Below, piece after piece: positions 23,931 to 36,739 of a DNA stretch of 64,000 nucleotides. Position 1 is the first letter of the stretch. Each line of letters begins with the position of its first letter. The DNA is from Litomosoides sigmodontis (lineage: Eukaryota; Nematoda; Chromadorea; Rhabditida; Onchocercidae), in assembly GCA_963070105.1 (NCBI GenBank), contig OY718805.1:5390001-5454000 (forward strand). Reading direction: 5' to 3'. The notes under the pieces were generated by a model. It made no database searches, had not been told where the DNA came from, and saw only the letters and a program-made list of their open reading frames with translations. The translations under genes were made by a program, and so were the position numbers.

Positions 23931-26900
23931 GGTGTCGCTTAGCGATTAATCTTTGCTGCCTTTCCGGTGTTATAAGAGGTACCACACTTGATGATAATTC
24001 CAGTTGTTCCTGTTCCTGTGATGATTCCCGACGACGTTTTTTCCGATTCGGCATGGTGATTGATCCGGCATCATCACATTTACCAATTATTGCTACCAAT
24101 GATGATGATGGAGCAGTTAATTCATTTCCGAAATCAACAGTACTTTCGTCTAGTCCTGGACTTCTGTAATTTTTAGTACTAACTGAAACAATCTCTGTAA
24201 TTTCTAAAAATTATTTTCAATTGCAATAAAGCACAACATTTTAAGCAGTTATTCTTATCAAGATGCTGTTTTCTATCTTAATAAGCATTTTGGTCAACTC
24301 AATGTATCACAATCGAAGAAGGAAAATGGATAAAACTTCTTAATAGTATGTGAAGAGGTTATCGAATAAAACAAAATTTTCCTATATGTTATCGAAAACT
24401 CGATAACACGAGTTAGAGAGATCTGCAAATCCGTTACTTTATTAGCAAGAGGGTTGGTTTGCAACTGCTATGTTCAATCCCAATATCATACAATGACAGT
24501 TAACCCCTAACTTCATCATCGCTAACATAACCGTACTTATGACCACTGTTATACACTTTCTCGTTTCAAGACGCCGCTTTAACCCCAAGTCTCTTCTTGA
24601 CCTTTCATTTACTTGTAATCAAACTCTAAAAATGGATGATTAAGTAAACCATTCCACCTACACTTACAATTATATACATATAATGTATAATGTATATACG
24701 TATATACACATAATGTATATACGAACCTTTAGAAAGAAGAAACGAAAGGAAAACAGACGACAATAACGGTCAATAATCAACAGTCAACTTCAAACTTCAA
24801 CTCCCAATGACCTCCCTTCCCAATTTACTTCATACTTATTTCCTAATTGCGATCAAATCGTTATTGTATATCGTTATACAACAGGCGACTGTAAACGGTA
24901 TCTCTTTTCAATAAAGTAATTGCCCATACTAATACTAATAGCCGAAGGCTACATACATTATCGGGTGCTCAACAAGAAATTCTCCAAATTCACAGTTAAT
25001 AATAAATAAATTTACCCAGTTGAAGCAGAACTTTGTGGAGACTGTGATGGTTCGCTTGGATAAAATAAATCCATAACAACGAGCGAACGCTGCCTCTTAA
25101 TATCTGGCTCAGCTTTCTTGATTCCTTTAACGTAATTATAACCCGCATCCTTTACTACCTGCAACCGGAAATGATCGTCAAAAGAAAAATGATGAAATGG
25201 TCAAATAAAATGCGCGAATGTTCAAAATTTTTGCAATAATTCTCAATTAAGTTTTCTAAACCTGTCGAGCAAGTGGAAACAATTCGTCACGCCTAGTCAA
25301 AAGCGCAGGTTGTCGAAGGCATAATTGCGCAGCTGCTTCATTAACTGAAACCTCGTGCAAAGTTAATGGTTTATCTGGTTTACGTTTCGCATCAAAACGT
25401 CCATAAATTGCTGAATATCTGCGGTATTCTTGTAGACGTTGTGGTGAGCCAAACGGCAATTGCATCACATCCAGCAACTCTCTTAAAAAGAAAAAAACCT
25501 ATCAAAGTTCTTTTATTCAAAAGTATCAAAACTATTTGCAAAATGACAATGAGTAGCAAAAGAAATTGCTGTAGCATACTGAACTAAGGTTGACATGAAG
25601 TTCGATATACCTAAGGGTATTCGCACTATTTTTTGAGCATAGTATGAGTTTAGAAATAAATAGACCAAAACAGAGTGATCACTTATCTGCTATCATTAGT
25701 ACTAACAGTTTAATCAATTTAATTTGAGCTTGAAAACAGTGTACTCGAAAATAAAGTGAAATTTTTAATAAAATGCTGGAAGTTTAATGATTCATTCAAA
25801 AACTTACCGGCTAATCTTCTTTTTATTCTGCACTAATTTGGGTTCAAGTTGTGGCATTTGTTCGATAAGACGGTGGGAACACTGCGCAAGCCTTCCAATT
25901 TGAGCTTCCGTTAGTATTGGTGTTTCTGATGTTGTACTTGTTCCTTCAAAAACTAATCCTTTACAATTAATTTCCACAAATTTTAATATGCCTTTAACAC
26001 TCACCACCACACTTGAGAAGTACCTTTTATTTTTCAAATGCAAGACAACAATTATCTTTGCTACAAAATTAGCACTTACCTACTCCTAGCTGATCGAAAT
26101 CACAGTTTGCTTCATTACTGCCAGTTGGCGAACCAACAGATAGCTGAATTTGACCTGATGTTGTGGATGTATGTTCCGTGGAGGAAGGCGCTATCTTCGA
26201 TGATGTCGCTGGTTCTAATCCTTGCATGGAATTAGGTGCGGCACTGCCACCACCACTACAACTACTGCTTGGTTGCGCTATGCCAGATACTAAACTTGTC
26301 AGGAAATCACCGGTCATCACGTTTGCCGTAGCACCAATAGTTGCCGTAGTGGATATTGTCCCTGAGGTGCCTACTCCAGCTACCGCTGCTACGGTTGCAG
26401 CATTGAATAATTCATGCAGTGATTCTGATGCTATAATTAATTTTGTTAATCGTTCACATATGAGAAAACAGCACCTTCATTATTTCAATTAAACGGCACC
26501 CATAGAATTAAGAGTTAAATTGACGAATTTTAAAATTAAATTTTAAAACCGTTATGATCAATAATTGAGTAGAATTTTATTTCCAAATCATCAGTTACAT
26601 CTGAAATGACATTTGCGATCACATTTACTTAGTTTAATTATTTTCTTTAATCAGGAGAGAAAAATTGTGAAGTAATTTTCAACTACTGCCAAACGAGTTC
26701 GTAGTGTCTATAAAGCTAGGAAGAAGTTACGCAAATAATCTAAATAAACATGACACTGACTTGATACCAGTGGTTGTAAGAGTGATCGCGGCGAGCTCTG
26801 ATCGTGCTGAAAAATTTTTCTAAAAGCTCTTAAAATCTCTGAATTTTTAAAAGCCAAACGATTGAAAGAGAACTGAAATATACCCTGCTTGCCTTATCCA

Positions 26901-28914
26901 AAGTTAATTTTCGCGGAAATTTTCGCTTCAAAATAGCTTATTATTAGTCCCATCATTGTTTTTTTGTAATTCCTTCAAAAAAATGAAAAATTACAGTAAT
27001 GGACGGACTAGTGCATGGCAAACCAGCAGCAACAGCCAAACTTGCAGCAGCAAGATTTTGTGATGACAGAAGAAATTGCAAGGCAGCAGTTGGAGTAGCT
27101 GATGATGTCGGTGGGATGTATCCGTAGCTTGCAGCTGGTGGTAAACCGATCTGCTGGATTGCAGCCAAATTGAATGCATCCGGGTCTTTACTGAATTCCT
27201 CAAATTAACACTGACATTCATTATGATATTCCAAAAATTAAATTATTGGTAGAGTTTCTCAAACGTTCATTACATGCACCTTGAAATAAGCTTACACACT
27301 TATTTGGGTTTATTACTTATTTTAATGGGAAATCAACAAGATCTTCAATTAAAATAAGTAATAAATATAGGGAAAGCGCGATGAATCATTTTATACATCC
27401 CTTCCAAGAAGAGTACTGAAAATAATTATTACAGGAATTACTGACAGTGAGCGTTCGCTGAAACCGTCGGACGTGAAGCGGCTTTGAGGCCATTCCGACC
27501 ACCGACATTATTTCCAGGAATTCATGCTCGTCGCATGTCATGAATTGATTGATGTCATCACCGCCTAAAAACTGAAAACGATTATCGTATGACGATAAAA
27601 TCAACCTAAAAGCGATAACAGCATAGTGAACTGTCAGTTAAAATGACCCTCCTGTAAGCCGAGAACATATATTCTCTCATACACACAAATTATCTCATTA
27701 CCAACTTCCCGTGTTATGTAAAGGATTTCAAAAGAAAAAACAAATGTAAAGGTGAAGTTATTATGCAAAAAGCAATTTTAAATGTGTGAAAAAAATTTTG
27801 AAACTGAATGAAATGTCTCATTTACGTTACAACTGTGAATGAGCAGATGTTGTGCTGTTCGTACAAAATCATACAGAATTAAAATTTAAACTAGTAGACT
27901 TTCTTTCTTATTTCTTCACCAATTTCTCCTAATCATCAATTGGTAAAGGACTGGGATGGGCCAAGAGGAAAATTCAAACATTTGTAGCAACTTGAAAATG
28001 TAATTTGAAAGAACTTAGTAAGAAATATGTAAATTCTTTAACCTTGAGCAATAAATTCGTCGTAATACTGCAATAAATTAGCCCGATGAAGTACAGCAAG
28101 TAGCTGCCATTCCGAAAAAGTCGTTGGCTGTCTGCTACCTGACCTGAAATTGAAATACAACTGACACGCACGCTGGATATGCTCTGATCTCGTTGAGGGC
28201 AGTCTCATGCTTCATGCTCACTGTACTGCCAATAAGCTTTTTCATTCCATCTTTGCAAACACTTATTTCAATGTGAAAATTTGCATGTTTTTATGCCCAT
28301 AATGCAACCAAAAATCCAACGAAATTGCAAAAGTCAAAAAAACGTTTTCTCTCCAAAAACTTGTTCAACTTGTCTGACTTTCTGAAAAACAATCCATCAG
28401 TGGTTGTGAAATGAGGTGAAAAAGGTTCTCATTCCTTGAAACGCCTCAAGATTTCCCACTGACACCAATCAATTAAGCAACCAGTACGATAGATACTAAG
28501 AGAGAGAGGTAGAGAGGAGGGAACATAACTTTCTCCCAGCGATCGCACAAATTATTTAGTGCGATAGGTTGGTGGCGAACCGGAAAAAAGAAGCCAAGCG
28601 ATTAACCTTGGCTGTTGCCGTGGTGGCGCGATAATCGATGAAGACGGGCTTGGTGTGCTTGGTAGCTCAGAAATTTTGTCGTCTGGTTGCGGAAGTTCAC
28701 CCTGGGTCTTCGTCGCCAGATCCAGGTCTTCCAATTTGTTTTTCCAAGAAAAACACCGTTTCAAGATGAATGAATTGAAGGTGCTGCTGCTGCTGCTGCT
28801 GCTGCTTAGCTTTTTTTCTTTTTTTTTTTTTAAGGGAGGAGGCAATTCGAAAAAAAATTCTTTTTTTTTCACGGAAGTAGGAAATGTATGTTCATAATAA
28901 TCACAGAAATACAA
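23851..28914 (-). CDS. mab-10: NAB transcriptional co-repressor (EGR-binding), mab-10 orthologue group
   Basis: NAB proteins bind EGR/LIN-29-type zinc-finger factors and repress or modulate their targets in the nucleus. In C. elegans MAB-10 acts with LIN-29 in the larva-to-adult switch. Minus-strand exons: about 28914-28607 (5' end unresolved), 28143-28043, 27564-27446, 27198-26995, 26806-26761, 26430-26080, 25958-25808, 25481-25262, 25158-25016 and 24163-23851. All junctions keep frame. NCD1 is in the second and third exons ([19 protein letters not shown], then GGDDINQF and [19 protein letters not shown]). NCD2 is in the exons at 25.0-26.0 kb ([38 protein letters not shown]), closely matching human NAB1/NAB2. 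A basic cluster RKKRRR in the last exon is a likely nuclear signal, followed by an 11-Thr run from a trinucleotide repeat. About 549 residues are well supported. The first exon lacks an ATG, so the start lies in an exon I could not find. Confidence 0.9.
23899..23931. repeat. AGT/ACT trinucleotide repeat inside the NAB coding region
   Basis: About eleven AGT units on the plus strand read as ACT codons on the minus strand and encode a run of eleven threonines near the NAB C-terminus. As an in-frame trinucleotide tract it is likely to vary in length between individuals. Confidence 0.85.
24455..24500 (+). other. Weak B-box-like sequence
   Basis: TGTTCAATCCC near 24471-24481 resembles a tRNA B-box (GGTTCGANTCC) but there is no convincing A-box at the right distance and no cloverleaf. 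It lies in the last intron of NAB. Probably chance. Confidence 0.12.
24668..24725. repeat. AT-rich dyad cluster in a NAB intron
   Basis: Repeated TATATAC/GTATATA blocks and TAATGTATATACG copies form nested short palindromes. They lie in the last NAB intron and look like a degenerate (TA)n-type microsatellite. Confidence 0.5.
28779..28804. repeat. CTG/CAG trinucleotide run near the NAB first exon
   Basis: GCTGCTGCT repeated eight times on the plus strand. On the minus strand it reads AGC and would encode a serine run if this part of the tentative first NAB exon is translated. The poly-A/poly-T runs just beside it suggest that at least part of this stretch is untranslated or intronic. Confidence 0.7.
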
Positions 28915-31900
28915 TCACAAAAAACTCGAAGTTGAAGCTTTTGCAACAAAATGAATAGTTTGGCCAAAGTGCAGCCTAGTGACTACTGCAGCCAGGAAAC
29001 TTTGTTGCAGTGGTGAAGCAATGAATGGCCTAATAATAAGAACAGTAACAATAAGTTAAGAGATCAGCTCTGGCGTCGGATCGACCCTGATAATAGTAGT
29101 AGTTGTGCTGGTGCTTTGCACACAAGTGATGCATTCGATGCTATATGTTTCGGAATACAGACCGGTTACAACGGAACGAATCTTCTTCTTCAAAGCTGTT
29201 GCTGATCTAACCCCCCGTGAACACTATTTGATAGCGTCCGGGGCCGATTTGGTTACATAAAAAGCTGCAAACGAAGAGGATAAACGTCTCAGGGAAACTT
29301 TACCGCTTTGCTTTACTTTGCAGACGGTTCGTGCGCGCAAGTGGGAAAAAAAGAGCCAAAAAATGAAGAGAATTTAATTCGTATCGCTTCATTCAATTAA
29401 CGTTTTTCTCATTTGCTCTTTTTTGAGGAGAGTAGCAACTAAAAAGTCATTAAATTGTATAAATCATTCGTTGGTGAAAAAAAACGAAATGAAAAGTATC
29501 TTTCGCATTTTAGTTTTGATAATAACACGTTGGGTGGTCTTCACCCACTCCGAATAGTTCGAACAAAAGGCAGCAAGAGGAGCTGATAGGAAGAGTTAAA
29601 ACTTTTTTTATTTTTCTTTTTTATTATTCTTGGATTTAAGAATTGTATGAATGGAAGTTAAAAGGACCAATTTCGAATGTTCCAATTATACCAACACAAA
29701 TTGCCTCTCCATCTCTCCCTCTCTCTTCTTCAATGATCTTTTTAGCAAAATGAACGTTGTGAACTTGCAGCACATACTTTATATGCTAACTATTGGCAAA
29801 TAATCTTTTCCTTCATTACTGGCAATCTATTTCTCTTTCTCTCTTCTTTCTTTTTTGAAAAAAAATTTGCAAAAATTCGAATTTGTGCAATTTTGTAAGG
29901 AGAAATTCTTTAACGATTAATGAAAGCTATGGAAACAATTTCAGGTAATTAAAAGGTTCTCATTGAATAATTGGAGCATTTTGGAAACTCAAAAAGGAGG
30001 TAATTGTTTTTCAATTTAACTGGAAAAATCAACAAATACTTTTGCTGAAATGGGAATTAAGAAAGAAAAAGAAGAGAACAAAGTATCATCTGGCAATTAG
30101 CACTTGAAAAGGGGAAAAAACTAAAAATGAAAAAAGAATTATTTAGTCACCGAACAGATCATCGCTCTTCCATGTCATTTAGTTCTTCTCTGTTTACGTT
30201 TTAATCATGGGAGGCGCATCGAAGCACAGACTTCGAAATTGGCAGTAAAGAAAAAAGGAGAAAAAAGGAAAGGAAAAAAACAAAGAGAGAGAGAGAGAGA
30301 GGGAGACGGGGGAATGTATCGGTGGCGACAATAATTGAGGGAAGAAAGGATTCACTGAATGGGAAAATGATAATTCATCAGTTTTTAGGTACTTTCATAA
30401 TTAATTGTTGCAGAGGCATACATTGCATTGAAGAGCAGCAATGTTTAGAAAGAAGAAAAGGATTAAAATTTATCTTCCATCATCAGTTTGCTGAGATAAG
30501 TAGTAGCAATATAACTTAGACACCTAGTTTTTTCCTCTCTCGAAAAAGCAACAACAAATTGAGCATTTCATTCCATCTCTATGATTTTGCAATGGGAGGA
30601 TATTCGTTATCGTTAAATAAAAATTTATTTGACAGGTATGCTACCTCTTCACACTTCACATTTCACATCGTACATGTATTCCGGATTCTGGAAAAGTTTT
30701 AGTTATTCATTTTTGTAACAAACGTCATGAGAGAAAACAGAAAAAAAGAGATATTTGAAGATGAATTCAACGAGTGAAAAAAAAAGAAAAAAAGTGCTCC
30801 AAAAATATTAATGGTAAGAAATTTATTATGACTGAAGCAGAGGCATTTTTCTTCCATTTAAAAAAAAGGCTTAGAAAACGTGTCAACGTGCAACTAAGAA
30901 AAATGCTCATTCTTAACCACTTTTTTTTTTAAACTTATTCAAGCCACTCATTACTGTCCATACAATTCGAAGAAGCCATATGAAAACCTACCACATCACA
31001 ATTTGCCATTTGCCAATCACAAATGTCATTCCCTGCTAGATTATATTCAACAAAAACGGAATTAATTCATGTCATTTTTCATTCATTTCGAATCTCTCAA
31101 TAACCTTCTACGACAAATCGGTTAAGTCCTCGTGATACTTAGGTTTTTAAATTGAGCAACAATGTCATAATAGAACTGTTCCCATACTTTTAGAAGATAT
31201 TAACTTCGTTAGAAATGAAATTAGCAAATGTAATTTCACTAATTATTGTGCTTTCTTCCCAAATATAAATCCTTAGCTTTCCCCAAGCAGAAACATCCGT
31301 AAGCATTCATTTCATCCCACAGTAATCACATCGCTTATCTTCGTTGTTCCAACTTTTGCATTATGCGTCATTTCATCATTAGAATTTCTAAAGTTCAGAA
31401 CAATTGAGTTGGTGTTGCAGGTGAGAGTGGGAATAACGTCATGCAGAGGATTTGTGACCACCGAAGCGGTCAGATGAATTGCCTATATGGGGGAGTGCTC
31501 CTTTCCTTCTTCACGTTGATTTCATTCTTCAAGCATTTGCAAAAAAAAAAAAAGAATAAATCGTCGATAATGAAGCGAATGAAAAGCTATTGATCGCCTC
31601 ACATCTTCAATATGTTGTTTCGTACGCAAAGTACCGCGGTGCAACCTTTCTTTCTCTCTCTGAGGGAGTCGTTTTTTTCTAATTTTTTAGTGAAGATTTT
31701 CTCCTTGCTCTTCCGTTCTGTTCAGTTCTTTCCCTTATCCACCAATGCAATCTTCCTCTGTCGTAAAAAGTTCCCCTCCACTTTTTTTTACTTCATTTTT
31801 TACTTCCAGCAACAAAACCAGTTATTTGGAAGTGAATGAATATACCTTCCTAAAGAGGTAAGAAAATCTCCACTGTTACTGTTACTGTAATCTGTTAGGG

Positions 31901-34900
31901 CAGCGGCGTTCTTTTATCAATATGTGGAATTTATCAGTTAGCATATGCCTGATTGTAAGCAACCGCAAGAAATAAAGCATGCGTAATCCGTAGCGTGCAG
32001 CGTGCCCCGTTAGAGGTACTGAATGAGCTGTAAGTTAGGAAGAATGCAAGTTACATGCTACACGATCTTACTTTACGTCTGCAAACATCTCACCTGCTGC
32101 ATTTTCATACTAAACCGGTGTTTCTGAAAGAGCGGAAGCATTTAAATTTACACATTTCAATCGCTGTTGAAGCTTCAAATGGTTTTCACGTCGGATCTGA
32201 ATGCATGAAGGCACAGTAACTTTCCAATTGCAATCACTTCCTATTAATCGGTACAAAAGTGATGAAAGTAAAGCTGTGCTACGATAGTGTTATCAGAAAG
32301 GGAAAACTTACAGATCCTTGTGGAACCAATCGCGAGAATATTTAATTGAGATTTCTCCTTCTCTAAATTAACTCTGAAAGGCAAACTGTTGCAAACAGTT
32401 TTTCCACCACATCTACTTCACCTATTTCACCTGTGTACCCCTAATAATAATTTCGAAACGCCGGTCACGTCGAGGAATCACGTCTGATCAAGACAATTCG
32501 AGCCTTCATCTTAAAGGAACATGCAAATAAGAGATCAGACCGTAAGAGAGAACTTTCCTGACAATTCATAATTGGCTTTTCCTGCAAACGGAAAAGAAAA
32601 GCAGTGACAATAATTCGTTTCGTATAGAATACCATCTAATTTTTTTTGTTCTTTTTGTGATATAATTACAGTAGTGGGGTTTTTAAGTTAGAACTGTCTA
32701 CTTCAGAAAGGAAGAGGGAGAGAGAGAGAGAGGGGAGAGGGAGAAAGAAAAAAGCCTACATTAAGAGAACGATATGATATTAATAGGATAAGATGAGACG
32801 GAATAACTATAAGCACCCGTGAATCCATCGTTTCCTTTCTTTTTCCCTCACTGCGCTCCCCCGCCCTTCCCTACCATTCATTGCTACAGCAAAACGACCA
32901 ATACTGAAACCAGGGTGCCTTTTTTTATGCTGGTTTGGTTGGTACTGCCTTACACCAAGTAATAATACCATTGAAAAGGATGGACGGAGCACGAGAGGAC
33001 AATTGCCAACAGGCACCGTCACCACCAACATAAAAACCTCTCTTCACCAACTCTACCAACTATTACCCGCGTGGTTCCCGTCCGATGCAAAAAAGCCGAG
33101 TTGTGAAAAAAATGGGGAAAAAAGCGAAGGAACGATGACAATGATGTGGGCGATCAATTCAGCGAAAAAAGATGCGATTTGCGTATTGATGGCGTAAGGA
33201 GGAACTGTCGTTTTTTAATGTCACTTATAGTAGTGATAATGGATGGTGTGAAATAAGCCTTAAACGGAACGCTAACAAAGAGCTCTTCAAAGATGACACG
33301 TAGGAAGTTATGAGTGACGACAGGGAGAGAGGTATTTCCAATTGCTCCTCTCATAATTAGCTGCAAAAGAGAGGATATTATTAAAGCAAATAACTGACCA
33401 CTTGGTACGATACGGTTAATAGGGATCAAGGCGAGGTAAGTTGAGGAAGGATTCATCGAAGGAGAAGTAGTGCCTGCCCGACATGGAGTTACTGTCGGCA
33501 TACTTTGATCGAAATAATTTTTCGTTTCGTTTGAAATTAAGAAAATTGATTTTTCACTCAAATTTTTACTTTTTTTAAAACAATCAACTCATTTCATTTT
33601 TGTAAATTCTAGAAAAACATGACTGGCAGTTATGTGGGGAACGTCGAATGTCTGACACTAAAAGTTCATTTATGTAATTAAAAAAAAAACTTTTTAATGT
33701 TGTCAGTACTGCTGGCGATTCCTTGCAACCCATATATTTTTGAGTTCATTTCGCTAGCATTAAAAAAACGAAAAAAAACTAAGACGGTAAAAGGCAGGAT
33801 TTTGCAGAAATGATTATCTAATTGTGACCTTCTTCCTCCACAAAAAATATCCATCTCCTGACCTTTCTCACACAAAGTGTAATCATTTTTAACCGCACAG
33901 ATATTTTAACCGAATACCTCTTGCGCGGTTTTTTTGAGAGTTTACTGAGACATAAAAAAATGAAAGCGATCGTAGCCTTCATTGTGGGCATTTCAGAAAA
34001 GATCAAATTGCTTTCCAAGCGAATAAAAATAATCTGACAGAAATAAAAGTAGAATGTTTGAACCTGAAAAAGCAGCCTAACAATATTATGACAGTTAAAT
34101 TTAGGGTGATTCAATGATCTGATTAATGGTGAGGAGAAATATGAGTTGTGTTCGATTATTCATTCACAACGAATTAGTCACCCACAATTCATATTCAAAC
34201 CGATACTTCCCAATTGTACGTTGTCGTAATTATTGTTATTGTTGTTGCAAAATCATGACATCAAGCAAGGCTTACCGCCCACATTGTCATTCGCTAAGTG
34301 AGAATCCGGATGATGTTTTATTTAATAATATTATTGAAATTTCTAAGGTCATTTAATCAAAACCCTTTTTTGGGTTTGAATTCAGAGAGGAGGAATAGAA
34401 AAAGAACTAAAAAAAAGGAATCGATGAATTACAGATTTGCATTTATTATTAAATTGGAATGGTCAAATATCATTAATGGAGAAGGAAAAAATATTAATTC
34501 AATCGTGCCAATTTGAAACTGAAAAATTTGAAACAAGTTTGAAACTCCTTCATTATGCAATGTTTTTATGAGCTCACGACTTCATGACTTCAAAAAATTT
34601 CGAGCTTTTCAACTTCTTCCATTCCATGAAATTCATTGCCTCATTAAATTGATAATTTTGATCTAACAGATTATCAGACAGTTACTTAAGAGAAACTACT
34701 AGTATCGGATTTTTAAATCATAAAAAAGAGCGCGAGAAAAAATGATTATCCAAAATCCGATAGCAATCATTTAGATGGCATTTCACAAATCTGCCCTTAC
34801 AAAACGGATTGAAACTGCCGATTTCTATAAAAAAGCTCCAGCCGAAAAAGAAAACATGAGGACAATGGAAGTGAACGCTTCTTAGCTGCAAACTTTTTCG

Positions 34901-36198
34901 CTGTTAAATTTCGATTGATGAAAATTCGAGAAAAAAAGGAACTGTCCTACAGAACAGAGAGAAGCTATTCATCGTAGTCGTGCACCTTTTTAGTCTTACA
35001 GGTAAAGTAAGTGTCACTTCTTACAAAATATATATAGCTTCCCAGGGTTCGTGCTTCCAGTGCTGATTGTATTACGTAGTTTCCAGCGTTGATTGTATTT
35101 TCCGGAAACTTAAAAAAATAACAAATTTAAGAGTGGATTGTCGGATTCAGAACTATTAGCGATTGCTACCAGATAGCTTCATATTTTCTAAAATTGACTC
35201 ATCAGCGCCCTCTTTTTCACGAATTCACACTTGGCAGCATCCTATCCCAGAACAAACTTTGTGAAGCAAATGGAAAAAAAGAGAAATTTTTCATTCAGAC
35301 AACAATAGCGCCTATATTCGCAGTCCAATGTTTAAATTTATTTCTTTAAACCGCAAAAAAAATTCCAACAATTTCATTACAAAGTCAATGGTTTGCTTGA
35401 AAATTCGGAGAACGTTCTTCTTTCAGTGTTTTTCTCGTAATTATAATTGTATGATAATAATTGAGCTATGAAATGAAAGCTACGAATACTTTTAAAATGG
35501 ACAACTAATTTAAGCTGATTTGCAACACAGATGAGAACTCGTGCAATTCGACAGCTAACGAATTCATTTATCAGGTCATACAAGGTGAGTAGGGAAGAAA
35601 TGAAGTGGAATGTGAAAATTACCATAACAACAACAGCACGCGGGAAAGGTGCTGCACTAACGCGGCTATTTCAATTGCTCAGAAAAAATCGATTCGTTTT
35701 GATTTCCCGAAATTGTATGTTTTGTGGTGTGGAAGAAAGTGATGGCAAGTAAAATATCGTGAAAGAAGTATATCTGTCCGTCCTATAGCTACCGTTGCAG
35801 GAGAGGAGCTCCTCGAGCGAGCGGGGAAGGGAGAGGGAACCTAAAGGTGCAGAAAGTATGTAAATGCAAAATTTTTCATGCGATTTCTCCTTTCTCCTTC
35901 CGTTGTCCGTAGTTTTTTTCCACCTGGAAGTGGACAGGAAGGTTAGTGCCTACTGCTGCGACTTGTAGGGACACAGAGAGGTACCCATCCATTCACCTGC
36001 CACCTGAGAGAACGAAGAAATTTGGTAGTTCCTAAAATGGACAGAGGAAAAAAAGGTAGCTTTATGGGTGAGGAAGAGAAGCACCATCGGCAGCTCGCAG
36101 GTCGATCGTACGAGAGCTGTGAGGTTTCCACGATCAGTAGTGAGTCGGGTTGTCGGATCGGCTGGTCGCTTGAGATCAATGATGGAGTAGAGAGTGGT

Positions 36199-36221
36199 GG
36201 GGGGCGGGGGTGGGAGGGGGG
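36199..36221 (+). other. G-quadruplex-forming motif
   Basis: Four uninterrupted G-runs of 6, 5, 3 and 6 bases are separated by single-base loops (C, T, A), which matches the strongest class of G-quadruplex motif. It lies in a GC-richer island between the divergent NAB and coiled-coil genes, so it could mark a promoter. Confidence 0.8.
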
Positions 36222-36500
36222 AGTACTGGTGGCGGCACATCGCTAGTTGGGTGGGGAAATTCGCAAAAAAAAAGTGAAAAACGAAGAGCGAGAGAGGCAA
36301 TAACTGCTAGGGACAGCGTCGGTCCGGACGGTAACTCAGCAACGAGTTGTATACCCCCTCGTCTACCGCTCCAACCCACCTCACCCCTCCCCTCCTCTCC
36401 TTTTATACATCCCTCTTTTAAATTTGAAAAAACCCCAGCACCAAAAATTTTCTGTTCTCTCCCAGAGACCATCAGGGAGAGTTAAAAGTTCCTTCCATCT

Positions 36501-36538
36501 CATCTCTCTCTCTCTCTCTCTCCTCCTCCTCCTCCTCC
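36501..36538. repeat. CT microsatellite followed by TCC repeats
   Basis: A run of CT dinucleotides continues directly into five TCC trinucleotides. It is a simple polypyrimidine tract. Confidence 0.85.
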
Positions 36539-36687
36539 TATTCCTCTCTTACAATACAATACGCTGCCCATTATTTAACTGTCTACCTCTCTGCTAATCG
36601 GAGAGCCTCACCGTAGAATGAGAAAGAAGCCTAAAAATTTGAAAAAAAAGCATGTCGGTGAATGGAATACGTTGGTTTTAAAATCGT

Positions 36688-36739
36688 CTGTGTGTGTGTG
36701 TGTGTGTGTGTGCTTGTGCGTGTGCGTGTGCGTGTGTGT
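36688..36739. repeat. TG microsatellite with interruptions
   Basis: Tandem TG dinucleotides are interrupted by CTTG and GCG variants. The array lies at the right end of the GC-richer island. Confidence 0.9.

Noticed and set aside
23855..24169. Plus-strand open frame with a poly-valine run
   Set aside because: It is the antisense of the last NAB exon; the minus strand continues the NAB frame with a nuclear signal and correct splice phase.
24461..24481. Possible third tRNA-like element
   Set aside because: Only a loose B-box is present; no A-box and no stems.
36022..36485. Overlapping plus- and minus-strand open frames in the GC-richer island
   Set aside because: Longer frames are expected where stop codons are depleted by GC content; the products are low-complexity Gly, Pro and Ser sequence with no splice continuity.
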